64,000 nucleotides of DNA from Melanocharis versteri (lineage: Eukaryota > Chordata > Aves > Passeriformes > Melanocharitidae), in NCBI GenBank assembly GCA_013397845.1, contig VZTG01010716.1, forward strand, positions 497,745-561,744, written 5' to 3'. The notes beneath the pieces are model-generated. The model saw nothing but the letters and a program-made list of their open reading frames with translations. It was not told the DNA's origin and ran no database searches. Position 1 is the stretch's first letter; each line of letters begins with the position of its first letter. A program made the position numbers and the translations under genes. Positions 1-11,064 of the stretch are shown one piece after another.

Positions 1-486
1 TTTGGAGAAAGCTAAAGCCAAGATACTTGTATTTGACCTTGCAAGACTGCTGACAAGAGACAACACTAATCAGCATATCCTCCCTGGGTTGGATTGCATA
101 GCTCTAAAAGAATTTAAAATGCGTACAGACAACCTTGCCTGACTTAAAATGAGTAAAAGTTTTTGGTTTTGGTTTTGTTTTTTTTTTTTTCCCTTAACCT
201 ATGCAGGTTTTTCCAGTTATGCATATAGAAACTGCTAGTGTCTTTTTGCTCACTCCATATGTAACAGATGACCTTATGTTGTGCTGTATCCTGTGCTTTT
301 GTGGGACATTCCATTCAGGAACAGAGCACCATGATTCCAATCTGTGTATTTACTAACCCTGCCCTGAGGTTTGTGTATGTTGGATATTGTGGTGTTTTAG
401 ATCACTGTTTTGAGTGTACAGAAGAGAGAATTCAAGCATATTGCTGTTCAGTTTTGTTTGTGCAATTTGAAATTACGCAATTTAAA

Positions 487-492
487 AATAAA
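487..492 (+). terminator. Possible proximal poly(A) signal of the upstream + strand gene
   Basis: A canonical AATAAA hexamer lies in AT-rich sequence and is followed about 90-110 bases later by G/T-rich sequence. It would be a proximal site of the presumed CLTC 3' UTR. The hexamer is seen; its use is inferred. Confidence 0.3.
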
Positions 493-884
493 TTACTGGA
501 CTGTGGACATGCTGCATAGTGGTAGCTTCACTTTACTGTCTTCAAAAAAAAGGACCTTTGGACTCAAACCAAGTATTCCAGTGCTGGTGGTGGGGGGCAA
601 TGCAGGTGTGTGCAGCCAGGGGTCTGAGGGGCCAGCAGCAGAGCAGCAATGGGGGCCAGAAGTGGGGTCTTGCACTGAGGGAGCAATACAGGAAAATAAG
701 TAATGCTTTTTCTAGAGAAAGATTATGCCAGAGAGAAGAAAATAGCACTTTTCACCAGTTGGCTGCACTGTGGTCAACTCCAGCATATTCGACCAGATGA
801 TACATTAGGATTGTAGTAGGGTGTGCCAGTTAAATTGAGATCATGTTCTAGGTATGTAAATTGCCTTAAATATATTTAGCTTCA

Positions 885-890
885 AATAAA
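885..890 (+). terminator. Possible distal poly(A) signal of the upstream + strand gene
   Basis: A canonical AATAAA hexamer is followed by T-rich sequence with TGT motifs. It is the last such signal on the + strand before the convergent PTRH2 3' end, so it is the best candidate for the end of the presumed CLTC transcript. Confidence 0.4.
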
Positions 891-910
891 ATTGACTTAA
901 ATGTTTCTCT

Positions 911-1964
911 ATGAATACTGTCATATTTGAATGTAACGAGTCTGACAGCACTGGAAGATTTCCAACAGCTCTAGAAGCTCCTGTCACTTAACCAGGAGCC
1001 ACCCTGGGCATCAGGATCCAGCTCCCCTTCCCTCTTCCTCCTGTGAGCTCCACACCTGTGTGCTGTGATCCTGGGGCTGGGCACTGCAGCACTTCCATGG
1101 AATGGGGGGTGGCAGGGGCTCCCCTGCCCCAGGCTCTCTGCAGTCAGCAGGGGTGGAGCACAAGTCTGCAGTGAGTCTCTGAAAAGGATTACGCCTCTAA
1201 GTAAGAGGTGCAGCATAAAAACATTTCCATCCTCTGTGGTTTTTGGCATTCCAGCCCCTCTGCCATTCCCTCGGGGTCTGTGGATGGATGGAGAGGGAGA
1301 TAAATCCTGTTCTCTCTCTTATAACCTGTTTCACAAGCACTCAGCTGGAGGACGTGGCTGAGAGGTTGGCAATGGTGCTCAACAGCAGAACTCTCACAAA
1401 CTGTACAAGAATTTACTTGAACCCCTAGGGTGCTTCCTTAAACGCAGGAGGGCCTGTTAATCCCAAGAAAACCAGGATTTAAGTCTGTCCCTGAGTGCCA
1501 GTTGTTTATATGAGGATAACTCCCCACACCTTGGCTCAACTGCACATTTTTGCAGGTGTAGGAGCTACACAGACCCCTCCAGAGGGAATCTCAGCTTTCA
1601 GCTGCTCCCCACAACTGTTCACTGGTCTGGGCTGCAAATCCAGTTGAACTGGTCAGCCTGGTACCAGTTACAAGTTGTTGCAGCAGTTGTTTGGACAGGA
1701 AGTTGGCTACAGTTACAGTTCTTAACTGCTTCAGAGGCTGAGCCTTTCTGAATTAAAGAATGTATTCACTACAAAAACCAGGCAGAAAGAGGAAACTCTC
1801 AAACTCTGTCAACCAACGTGCAAAATCCTCAACCAATTGCACAAGTTGTAAATTTACTGGGTTCCTTCTTGTGCCAGCTCTGCTTTCCTCAGCTGCCCTA
1901 AGCCTAGAATTTTCTTTCCCCCTTTGGAACACAAGCTAGAGAAACTCATGGTTTACAAACTTAA
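911..1964. other. Intergenic gap between convergent transcripts
   Basis: About 1 kb lies between the putative CLTC and PTRH2 poly(A) sites. I see no conserved coding frame, RNA gene or recognisable repeat. The short open frames around 971-1428 have no family features. Confidence 0.5.
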
Positions 1965-1984
1965 ATCTTACAAAACTTGCTTAT

Positions 1985-1990
1985 TTTATT
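1985..1990 (-). terminator. PTRH2: Poly(A) signal of PTRH2
   Basis: TTTATT on the + strand reads AATAAA on the - strand, about 97 bases beyond the PTRH2 stop codon. It gives a short 3' UTR of about 110-120 bases. I saw no other canonical - strand signal in the next kilobase. Confidence 0.6.
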
Positions 1991-2086
1991 AACACTGAGG
2001 GAAGATAGGGATGGAACCCCCCAACTTGGATTTTTATCCCTTCAGTACTGACATACATGAACACATCCAGGTCTTTTTGGTACCGT

Positions 2087-2608
2087 TCAGAAGAGTTTAA
2101 GGTGACCAGAAACTTTATCTATGACATCAGCAGGTCCTGGTCCGATCCCAAGGACTGTCCTGGAGCCTGGAGCTATCTGAGTACGCCCAGCATCCTGTAT
2201 CAAGCTCACAGTCAGCCCCAGGCGCTTCGCCTCAGCCAGGAGCTGCACCAGAGTCTCTTCATCGGGAGCTTTGAGAACCACTTTAGGTTGTCCACAGTAT
2301 TCCCACTGCTTCAGGAGCTCGGGATTCCTTTTGTGAACCTGCTTGTAGGCAGAGACAGCAGCGTGGGAGCACTGTGCTGCCACTTTGCCCTTGCCCATCT
2401 TGAGGTCGTTGCGGACGATCAGCACCAGCTTGAGCTCCCCGGACTCTCCCATGATGTCAGCCTCGCCCCCCAGGCTGTTGGAAGGCTCTGGCATCATTCC
2501 AGCTCCAGGCTTCCTGCGGAGCCTCCCCCGGATGCCCCAGCCCAGGCACACGCCGCACACGACGCCAATGATGACATTCAGGAACTCGGGCTCAAAGAGA
2601 GAGATCAT
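2087..2608 (-). CDS. PTRH2: Peptidyl-tRNA hydrolase 2, mitochondrial (Bit1), complete
   Basis: The frame encodes 173 residues, against 179 in human as I recall, all in one exon. Pth2-family enzymes cleave the ester bond between a peptide and tRNA to recycle stalled peptidyl-tRNA. The vertebrate protein is anchored in the outer mitochondrial membrane and also promotes anoikis when released. A hydrophobic anchor lies at residues 9-26. The Pth2 core follows from about residue 57, with the hallmark block RNDLKMGKGKVAAQCSHA (66-83), which holds the conserved lysines, and a second block QDAGRTQ (138-144) before the C-terminal GIGPGPAD. All known catalytic-core motifs appear intact. The start at 2608 has a good context (ACC before ATG). 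Seven in-frame codons precede it in this exon without another ATG, and none was found in exon 1. The gene is head-to-head with VMP1 and convergent with the presumed CLTC end. The N-terminus is shorter than human, which starts at an upstream methionine absent here. Confidence 0.97.
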   Translation of the reverse strand: MISLFEPEFLNVIIGVVCGVCLGWGIRGRLRRKPGAGMMPEPSNSLGGEADIMGESGELKLVLIVRNDLKMGKGKVAAQCSHAAVSAYKQVHKRNPELLKQWEYCGQPKVVLKAPDEETLVQLLAEAKRLGLTVSLIQDAGRTQIAPGSRTVLGIGPGPADVIDKVSGHLKLF

Positions 2609-2629
2609 GGTGGATTTTGGAGACTGCCT
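2609..2629 (-). other. PTRH2: PTRH2 exon 2, 5' untranslated part
   Basis: On the - strand a polypyrimidine tract ending CTTTCAG finishes at 2630, so exon 2 begins at 2629 and has 21 noncoding bases before the ATG. These would read RQSPKST in frame, which resembles the residues before the internal methionine of the human protein. This suggests that the longer human N-terminus begins at a methionine lost or never present here. Confidence 0.75.
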
Positions 2630-3511
2630 CTGAAAGGGGGGAAAGGCAGAATTTACTTGAGCGTTTCTCAGCTTCTGAGAGCATTTTGTGTGCCCTCACC
2701 TGGTATGCACTTGGTTATTTGAAGACAAAGAACGTTTGTTAGAAACACAAAGGAACAGTTCCCCAGACACAGCTTTCTGACCGTAAAACACCTCACCAGT
2801 GATGGGCTTCAACTCAGCGAGCAGAGCTAAGATAAAATGGCAAATTATCATAGAATCACAGAACGGTTTGGGTTGGAAAAGACCTTAAAGTTCACCTGTT
2901 CCACCCTCTGCCAGGGGCAGGGACACCTTCCACCATCCCAGGTTGCTCCAAGCCCCGTCCAACCTGGCCTTGGACACTTCCAGGGATGGGACAGCCACAG
3001 CTTCTCTGGGCACCCTGTGCCAGGCCTCAGCACGTTTACAGGGAACAATTTTTTCCTAATACCCAATCTAAACCTCCTCTCTGTCAATCTGAACCCGCTT
3101 CCGCTTGTTCTGCCACCCCAGGCCTTTGTAAATAGTCTTGCTCCACCTTTCCTGCAAGTTCCCTCCGCGTACTGGAAGGCCACAATTAGGTCACCTCGCA
3201 GCTTCTCTTCCCCAGGTTGAACACTCCCAATCCTCTCAGCCTTTCCTCATGTCAAAATTACACCTAAAAACGAGGAGAGAAACGGTGCAGTGGCGGAAGT
3301 TTTAAGTCAATACCCCAAATTCAACTGAGGAGCGGGGCCGCCTCCAGCCCCATCGCGGGCTGCGGCAGCTCGGCCCCGCCAGGCCCGGCCGCGCTGGAGC
3401 CCGAGCGGACACGGAGGGCAAAGACCGAGCGGGGACCGAACCGTGCGGGGCCCCGCGGCCCTCAGGGCGGCCATGAGGCGGCCATGAGGGAGCATCCCCC
3501 TCAGCGCTCAC
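2630..3511 (-). other. PTRH2: PTRH2 intron 1
   Basis: The intron is 882 bases, with donor CAG|GTGAG at 3512/3511 and acceptor CTTTCAG ending at 2630 (both read on the - strand). It contains a CR1 fragment and the lower part of the CpG-rich promoter region. No other gene is seen inside. Confidence 0.7.
2850..3254 (-). mobile_element. CR1 LINE fragment, 3' end
   Basis: The + strand starts with ATCATAGAATCACAGAA followed by GGTTTGGGTTGGAAAAGACC. This is the reverse complement of the typical CR1 3' terminus, so the element lies on the - strand. The remainder (GTCCAACCTGGCCTTG..., then the block with CCTCAGCCTTTCCTCAT) matches the antisense course of the avian CR1 3' region. It is 5'-truncated, as usual for CR1, and sits within the PTRH2 intron. 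Confidence 0.9.
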
Positions 3512-3590
3512 CTGCCGCTCCCGCCCGGCCGCTCCGCCGCGCCCGCCCGGAGATGACGAGACCGCGGCGCTCGGGAAGTGACGGAGCCCG
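3512..3590 (-). other. PTRH2: PTRH2 exon 1 (noncoding), 5' limit approximate
   Basis: The 3' boundary at 3512 is set by a consensus donor, CAG|GTGAG, read on the - strand. The upstream limit is a guess within the CpG island. No ATG in frame with exon 2 is present between the donor and 3600. Confidence 0.5.
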
Positions 3591-3599
3591 GGGCGGGAC

Positions 3600-3662
3600 G
3601 GGGCGGGCTGTGCCGGGCCCAGTTCCGCGTTGTGCCGGGCCGAGCGGAGCTGCTGGAGCGTG
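3600..3662 (+). other. VMP1: VMP1 exon 1 (noncoding), 5' limit approximate
   Basis: A good donor, GTGAGT, follows 3662 in the CpG island. The coding start is in the next exon at 11091, so a noncoding first exon is required, and vertebrate VMP1 has one. No ATG lies in 3600-3662. The transcription start is unknown, and another donor in the island is possible. Confidence 0.45.
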
Positions 3663-3725
3663 GTGAGTGTGGGACCGGGCCCGGGGCTCTCCCGGCGGGC
3701 GGGGGTCTCGTCACCGGCCCCTCAG

Positions 3726-4171
3726 CGGGACCCCTCAGCACTGCCCATCGCTCCCCTCAGTGCTGCCCATTCGCACTGCCCATCGCTCCCCTCAGCGCTG
3801 CCCGTCGCGCCCCTCAGCGCTGCCCAATGCGCTGCCCATCGCTCCCCTCAGCGCTGCCCATCGCACCCCTCAGCGCTGCCCATCGCTCCCCTCAGCGCTG
3901 CCCGTCGCGCTGCCCATCGTTCCCCTCAGCGCTGCCCATCTCTCCCCTCAGCGCTGCCCATCGCTCCCCTCAGCGGTGCCCATCGCTCCCCTCAGCGGTG
4001 CCCATCGCTCCCTTCAGCGCTGCCCATCGCTCCCCTCAGCGCTGCCCATCGCTCCCTTCAGCGGTGCCCATCGCTCCCTTCAGCGCTGCCCATCGCTCCC
4101 CTCAGCGCTGCCCATCGTTCCCCTCAGCGCTGCCCGTCGCTCCCCTCAGCGCTGCCCATCGCTCCCCTCAC
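3726..4171. repeat. 22-bp minisatellite, about 20 units
   Basis: Units of about 22 bases are built from GCTGCCCATCG followed by CTCCCCTCAGC, with small variants (CCCGTCG, TTCCCTTCAGC). Because 22 is not a multiple of 3 and the unit lacks stops, all three + frames stay open across the array and give long serine/proline/alanine-rich pseudo-proteins. The array starts about 65 bases after the VMP1 exon 1 donor. Array length is likely to vary between individuals. Confidence 0.95.
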
Positions 4172-5790
4172 GGCCGCTCCGGCTCTGAGGTGATGGGGGC
4201 AAGAGGAGACCCCCGGCCCGGGCGGTGCTGCGCGAACCGAGGGACCCGTGTGGGAACGGGAGGGCTGTGGAGGAGCAGGGCGGGAGGGGAGGCTGCTCCT
4301 TGCCGGCCTTCAGGGCGAGAAAGGAGCCGCTGCCGTCTCACCCCGCTGGAGAGCGGCTCTGCTCTTCCAAAGCCCCGGGAAGGGTGGGATAGACTCGCCC
4401 TGCTCCGGCCCGAGGGACGGTGCCTGATGACACAGGGAGAAATCCGTCCTTCTCCTTGCGGAGAGTCAGATACCGATGGCCTTTATCTGCTTTTCCACTA
4501 GAAATGTGCTGTGCTTTCCCGGCTGGGTGCTCGCTGCATCCCCATGGACTGGCTGTGAGGCCCAAATCATGGGAACATTTTTGCTGACTGGGCTTAAGCA
4601 CTTTGCCTGGTTTTTATTTCTCTAGCCAATGTCATCTGGTGTTTACAGGAGATAATAAAGCAGCCAGATTCCTGTTTTATTCCAGTTTTGCCTCTCAGAT
4701 GTTTGGCAGGTCATGCAGGTGACCTGAGGGAAGGGGTGATAAGTGTGTTTGATAGCAGGTGTTTTAGCTATAAAGTGCTGTGAATACAGGTTATCCCCTT
4801 TCAACTGCACCTATGGCATTTCTGCAGGGTTTTCTCCTGCCCTTGTTTTCTCTGCCCTGTGCTTACCAACAAGTGGGTATCCTGGTTTAGTTAATGGTGA
4901 CAGTGTGGGCTGAGGTGCAGAAAGTGTGGTGTTACCCTTTCGTGCCTTGGGGCACATGAGTTGTGCTTGGGCAGTGGATTTTGGTGCTGTTTTGCTGTTA
5001 GGAGTTCTGCTCTTTTAGAGATTGTTTTGCCTAAATTTGTTGGGGTGGTCCTCATGCTTCATAACACCGTGTAGTAGCATATATCAGCTCTTCTTAATGC
5101 ATTAATTTTCATAACGAAACAATCTTCATTATGTAAGTCCTCTTTCTCTCAATCCATTATTTCTGCAGCATGAATAGACTTTCCTTTACTCCTTATGGGA
5201 TAAGTGACAGTTGTAAGGATGGCTTCATCCCCTGTTTTCACATGAGGGTTTCAAAAGCCAGTTGTGCAATGGGAGGTGAGCTCTCTATTAGTCTGAGCTT
5301 TGTTCTGTGTCCTGCTGAGCTGAAACCAAGGGTGTTTGTAATTGCTGTGGGGAAGGGTAGGAGGAGACTCGCTAGCTTTCAAGTGGGTGGTAGCAATGAG
5401 GAAGGTGAGTAGGCTGCAGCAGCTGCACTGCTTCCACCTTAAAGCTTTTTTATTCTAAGTTGTTGTCTTGGAATTTCTTCTGAACGTCATAGCTGCCTCT
5501 GACTGCATCTCGTGAACAGCTCTCCTTAGGGCGATCTGTGCCATTAGTGCATGCTTGGAGAGAGTCCTTATTTCTTAAAAAACCGTGGGTTTAAAACAGA
5601 AAAAACCCTGTAATTCCTGATGCATTGTGATGGGAGCCATGTTGTTATCTGCAGGTTGGAACTTTAACTTCTCTCCCTTGTGGACGAGTGTGAGCTGGGT
5701 GGACTTTGCTATTCCCTGAGGACAAAGGGCACAACCTTGAAGCTGTTGCAACGCTGAGCTTTTTGTAGCAGCTTCAAACACAGTCATGGG

Positions 5791-5831
5791 GCAGCACCAA
5801 AACCACCAAACCTCGCTGGTTTTGGTGCTGC
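5791..5831. repeat. Perfect 15-bp inverted repeat (stem-loop)
   Basis: GCAGCACCAAAACCA (5791-5805) is the exact reverse complement of TGGTTTTGGTGCTGC (5817-5831), separated by an 11-base loop. In RNA two further G-U pairs extend the stem to 5789-5833. The origin is unknown: a palindromic transposon remnant or a structured RNA element. Confidence 0.9.
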
Positions 5832-8800
5832 TTGGCCCAGAGGGACCCAGGAGATGCTATTAGTGAGGCAGGCAGATGTTCAGGGTATGTCAAGCTTATT
5901 AAAAGAATATTTTCCTTTCTCCCAGGGCTCAGAATTGGCCTCTGTGAGCTTTGTCTGGGCAGTGTGTCCTCCCTGGATGGCCAAGTGTGAAATCTGAATT
6001 GGCTCCACTTAGAGACTGTTCCTGTGAACAGCAGAATTTGTTATCTCAGGAGCTGCTTTCAGCTGCTCTGGGCTTTGTCAGGTCCTTGTGTTCACCACTT
6101 TTCATCTGTGCTGTGCCTCCTCTACATATCCTCTTATCCCTGGGTATCACCTTTTCATCTATTTATTGCACAGCATCTCTACTGCTTTATTACAGCACCT
6201 GATTCTGCTGCTGGATGTCATCAAAATTCATGTTTCGCCAGAAAAAAATGCACCAAAAAGAAGTTTAATATGTGTGGCTTTAATGGCAGGGGCGGAACCT
6301 TTAGTCAACTCAAAAGAAACTGGATGGCATCCCTGAAGCTCATGTTACAACAGTCTTTCCTAAAAGGCATCCCAAAGCCTTTTTGGAAAAAATGGGAATT
6401 TTAACTCTAAATTCTAAGATGATTTATTTGGGTAGGAATTGGAAAATAGGTCTGGTGTACAGAGGCATAACCCACAAAATGGAAACCTGTGGTCTTTAAC
6501 TGAATTACTTCTCCTTTGAGGAATTAAACTATTTGAGTTAGGAAAACATTTTTAGTATGGGAATAAATGCACTCATATCAAAATAACCCATTATAGCTAA
6601 ATCTGTGGAGATTTGGAACATCTTTCAGATGTGGCCTAATTTATTTTAATTGAATGCTTCCCAGGAGGGTTGAAGGACTGGGGGAAAAAATCGAGCCGTT
6701 ACTTTTTCTATTTTCTGTCATCTTCAGGAAAGTCATTAACCTCCAAGTGAGGGGCTGTGTCACTCCAGTGTCACGTGAACGGTGTTCTCTTGCTCTGTAG
6801 GGGCAGCAGCTTTGCAAGAGGAGTCGCTTTGGGCTTGAGTGCTGCACAGCTGAGGACGTGGTTGGGCTCTGCCACTGCCTTCAGATCCTGGAGAAGTGGT
6901 GGAGAGGGATAACTGTGAGGAGCTGGAAGGGGTAGGTAATGTTTCACTTCCAATCCCATCCCATCCTTCACCTGAATGTGTTCCTGTGCCAGGCAGTCTT
7001 TGGCTTTCGAGGGAAAGTGCTCTCCAAGCTGTTTCTTTGCCAGGAAATTGTTAACTTATTCTCTCTGTAGAGCATTTGATGACTGAAAAAAAAAAAAACA
7101 GACCCTCTCACAGATGTGTAGCAGTGTCTAGCTTTGTGCAATTCCTTACCCACCTGGAAAGGCTGGATTTTAATCCTTTTGTCTCCTTATTGTAATTGAA
7201 GAACAGGGCTGATGAGAAAGGAGAAGGGATATCAGAAAAGTTGAAGAGAAAGAAGCAGCAGGATTGGAACATTTGGCTTAAAATGCAAGAAATAACTGGA
7301 AATTATATGTTGCTGAGGTGGCTGGGGGGAAAAACAAAATGCTTCAAGCTCGGACTCTGGTTGTGGGAGCTGTGTGAGCAGGAACTGATGGAGATGAGAG
7401 TCAGGGCTCTTTCAGTAAGAAGTGGTGAGAATCAGTGATTCAAACAATGTCTGGGAAAGCAGTGAGATCGTGAAAACAGCATCCTTGTTGTTCCAGCACA
7501 CTGGAAAGGAGTCCTCCAAAAATCCTTAGTACAGAACATGAGTCCACATTCTGCTCCTCCAAGTGAGAGTGCAGACACCCAACTGCCTTGTCCAAAACTG
7601 TTTCCTTTTGCACGAGGGCACCCAACACTTGGGTGCTTCCACAGCCTCCCCAGAGCTTCAGAGAAGAGACTTTTGTCCTTTTCTCTGATTACAAAAAGCA
7701 GATACTGCAGTGCCCAATTCTGTTGTGTTCTCATGCTCTGATAGCTTGTTTTGCTTTGTCTCACTTATGCTGTGAAGTGCCAGTCACAGTTACCATAAAC
7801 CCTTTTTGTTGACCAATTTGCATTTTTGACTAGCAATAATTGTCTTTTTATACTTCATGTTTTGGGTTGCCCTACAGCTCAATGGTGTATTGTGGGCTCT
7901 TTGTTCAGCCCTACAAAGCAGTTCTTGTGTGAGCACAGCTCTAACAAATGATCTAAGCCACCCTGATACAAAATCTGTCCACAGTTGTTTTCCTTGCTCT
8001 TTTAAATAGTTTATTTTTATAGTTTGCTGCTAACTACTCCATGTAGTAGGCAAATTTATTTTTAGAGATGAGCTCTGTGTCTTTCCCAGCATCTGTCAGA
8101 AGTGAAGTTCTGTTTAGCAGATGGAATTTAATTTCCTGTGGTGAGCTCTCATGGATTGGGTGTAGACTTGAGAATATAGAGTGAGTTAATGAAGGGTAAC
8201 TCCATTTTGGGTCAGACTCCCACTCCAATTAATCCCTGTGGGGAGGCATTAGTGCAGGACTAGTGGTTCTAATGGGCATCAAGCAGCACAGCAGATCAAG
8301 GGTGCTGAGCTGAGGGGATGTGCATCCTCCAGTCCCTTTGCTAAGATGCTTTAAGTATAATTAGACTTGGGTAAACCAGGGAGGTTCTTTCCTGGAGCCA
8401 GGAAGGGTTTGCAGCCCGTTCAGCCCTGCCATGTGGTAGGTATCCCATCTCCAAGTCAGCTGAGTTTCTAAATAGGAGTTTTTAGAGCTTTCCTGCAGAA
8501 TGGTTGAACTTTAAGACCTTCTTGACAAGTATTTGCCCTACAGAAGTGTGGAAGGGGATTATTTATCTGCTTCAGTGCAAATGTTGACTTGTGTACTTGA
8601 GGTGGTGTTATGCAAAGCTAATCCTGGATTAGTGCCCTTCCAAGCAGGCAGGGTAAAAGTGGCTCTGGCAGTTGAGCTCCTGAAAAAAAAGCTGTCGTGC
8701 CTTGGCAACAACACACCTGAGACACCCAGAGATGCAGGAGTTTTATGGATTGCACTGGAATTCAGTGTTGTGCACAGCCTGGGCTGTAGCATCAAACATG

Positions 8801-10340
8801 GAGAGCAGTTTGTGCTGCACTAAATGACCTTCCTTGGAGTGTAATTAAACTGAGAGCAGAGACCAAACCAAGTGAGACTTTAATTTTGAAGGTTGAATTT
8901 GCACACGTGAAAAAAGATGGATTTCAAAATGAGGAACGTGTGGCTTCCACTGAAATTTGTGTTGTTTTTTTTTCTAATCTTTGCTATATTTAAGTCAACA
9001 AAATGTGACTGAAGTTCCGTAAACCAGAACACTTTTTTTAGTGTGGTTGTGTGTGTGCTCAACAGCTCTGGATGGCTTTTGCTTCCTAAGCAGCTTTCTG
9101 TGAACATCAGGCTTGCTGTGTGTGGGTGTGTAATTTAAATCTTGCCCTCTGCAATTTGAGCTCTGTGTGTGTAAATTCATGTGGTATACATGGGTATGTG
9201 TGTATATGAACTTACATTGTAGGTGTTCATAAATACTTATTTAAATATACATAAAAAAAAGCACAAATGCAGTCAGAAACAAAACACTCCACTATCCACC
9301 TGTCCTGATGGAATTAAGGGGTGGCTGAACATTTGATCCTGATATTGCCACAGCAACTGGCCGGTTATCCTCAGCTGAGAACTGGGGTAGCTCCAGTGAC
9401 TCCCAGAGTGTCAGGCTGCTCTAAACTCACCTGGGGAGAGGCAGAGCTTCACGTTTCCCCGGGGTTTGAGCAATCCCTGGGTTGCAGGTGACTGCAGAGT
9501 GATGCTGTAGAGCTCCCGCTGCAGCAGCTCAGGCCTCTTGTCCTTGGCTGACTCCAGGGCCCTTGGCATTTTTCAGCTTTTGCAAAGGTGTTTTGTTGAT
9601 TTTTTAGGTGGTTTGGGTATTCTGGGGTTCACGTTGCAGTGAGTAAAAGCTGTAACGTGCCTGAGATGAGTTTCTGGTGCCTCATTTAACCAGACAGATT
9701 TCTGTTTTCTGTGCCTTTTGTGTCAGGGGGAGGTGTTGGAGAAAGGGCTCCTTCCTGAGACCTCAATGCTTTTGACTACTGGATTTTAACTAAAACCTTT
9801 AATAATTAAATTCTAGCTAGCAATCTTATCTGTATTGCAAGTAATGCACAAGGCTTGTACCTGTTTAGAAAAACATCTAAAACTGACTTGTGAGACCCTG
9901 GAAATGTCAAATACAGCATCTGAAATCCTTGAACATTTTATTTTAAAATTTGACAAACTTATTGCAGTCTGAATTCAAGGGGTGATCTCACTCCTGTTTA
10001 CCAAACCTGAGTTGCTGCTTGGCTCTTAAGCCTAACATAAATCAATGGGGAAGTATTTTTTCTGTAGAACTTTGATTTCCTCCACTGGACAGTTTTATAT
10101 AACCTGTCATTTTACTATTGCACCACTTTTCTTTCCAACAAAAGCAACATATCAAAAACTGCAAATCAAGTTTGCTTACAGGGAGAAATGCAAATAAAAT
10201 GCTTTAGCTTTGTGGGACTCTCTTTTCCAAATAAGACTCCAGAAACTGTTTTAAGATTCAAGAGAGGGTTTTTAAAACAAGGAGTCTGACTGGTTACTCT
10301 CTTTGTGTTCGATTGCATAAGAACTGTCAGCTGTTCAGGG

Positions 10341-10368
10341 TTTTTTTTTTTAAGAAAAAAAAAAAAAA
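10341..10368. repeat. T-run/A-run inverted repeat
   Basis: Eleven or more T are followed by AAG and then about 14 A, which forms a low-complexity hairpin. It is probably microsatellite-like slippage DNA in VMP1 intron 1. Confidence 0.85.
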
Positions 10369-11064
10369 GGCAGCTCTTTCAACACTCTGCTTTATGCTGG
10401 TTCCCTGTTCTTGCATTATTTACTCTCCTGGATAAGGAAAACCACATCTGTTCTTTTGGGGTTTTGTTTTAGGGCTGATCTCTCTGGAGAGGGGCTAAGC
10501 CAGCAGAGAGTATGGGCAGTGTCAGCAAAGCTTCCCATCGAGAGCTCTTGTCCTCTGAAGAGTTTGCCTTTTGTGTTTCAGAGATAGCAGACTGTGCAGA
10601 GCAGGAGGTGCAGCTCTGTATCTTGGTTACCACACTGAGGGCTAATCCTTCAGCCAGGCAGGTTTTGGACCTGGTAACAACCTGCAAAGCTTTAGTGCCA
10701 GGATGAGGAGCAAAGCTGAAGCACCAGTCTCAGGATGGAAGTGAGGTTTGTATGAAGCTCTGCTGCTCCTGGAGCCCAAACAGTGGGCTGGGTCGTGGAA
10801 GGGGTTTGTTTAATGAGCTTTTGTTCAGCTGTTGGAAGTGAGGGAGTTTTGTCATTTGAGTGAAAAATTTAGAATTATGTAGGTGGTAATGTTTTAATCT
10901 TTGTCACTGTGGGGATTGAATCACTTTCTCCTGGTTGATGTGTAATGCAGGATGACTGTGAGCTGGATTTGGAGAGCTGCTGGGTGTTTGCCTGTATCCT
11001 TTGGCTGTGGATACTCCTAACCTGAAACACACCTTGTGCTTTTTGGGTTTTCTTCTGCTCTTAG

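Larger units (their letters stand above)
1..910 (+). other. CLTC: Probable 3' untranslated region of CLTC (clathrin heavy chain)
   Basis: No reading frame here resembles a known protein. The stretch is AT-rich with T runs and has two AATAAA polyadenylation signals (487-492 and 885-890). In vertebrates the gene ending just downstream of PTRH2, in convergent orientation, is CLTC, so a + strand 3' UTR is expected here. No coding part of clathrin is inside the window, so the assignment rests on gene order and the poly(A) signals, not on sequence I recognise. The alternative is plain intergenic DNA. Confidence 0.45.
3310..3760. promoter_or_regulatory. CpG-island bidirectional promoter of PTRH2 and VMP1
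   Basis: This stretch is very GC-rich and dense in CpG, unlike the AT-rich surroundings, and no TATA box is seen. It contains the PTRH2 exon 1 donor on the - strand (3511-3510) and a VMP1-type exon 1 donor on the + strand (3663-3664), so transcription starts of the two genes must lie within or next to each other. In human the two genes are also head-to-head with overlapping 5' ends. Exact start sites cannot be read from the sequence. Confidence 0.8.
3663..11064 (+). other. VMP1: VMP1 intron 1
   Basis: This intron of about 7.4 kb holds a 22-bp minisatellite (3726-4171), GC-rich sequence to about 4400, then ordinary AT-rich sequence. A perfect 15-bp stem-loop lies at 5791-5831 and a T-run/A-run inverted repeat at 10341-10368. 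The open frames inside show no recognisable domains. The acceptor ends TCTTAG at 11064. Confidence 0.6.

Noticed and set aside
2057..2722. 221-codon + strand open frame opposite PTRH2
   Set aside because: It is the antisense shadow of the conserved PTRH2 reading frame.
3726..4171. CRISPR-like array
   Set aside because: Units are head-to-tail without unique spacers, and the host is a vertebrate. This is a minisatellite.
3578..4501. Long overlapping + strand open frames rich in serine, proline and alanine
   Set aside because: They are produced by the 22-bp minisatellite, whose unit lacks stops in every frame. They lack domains and sit in the promoter/intron region of VMP1.
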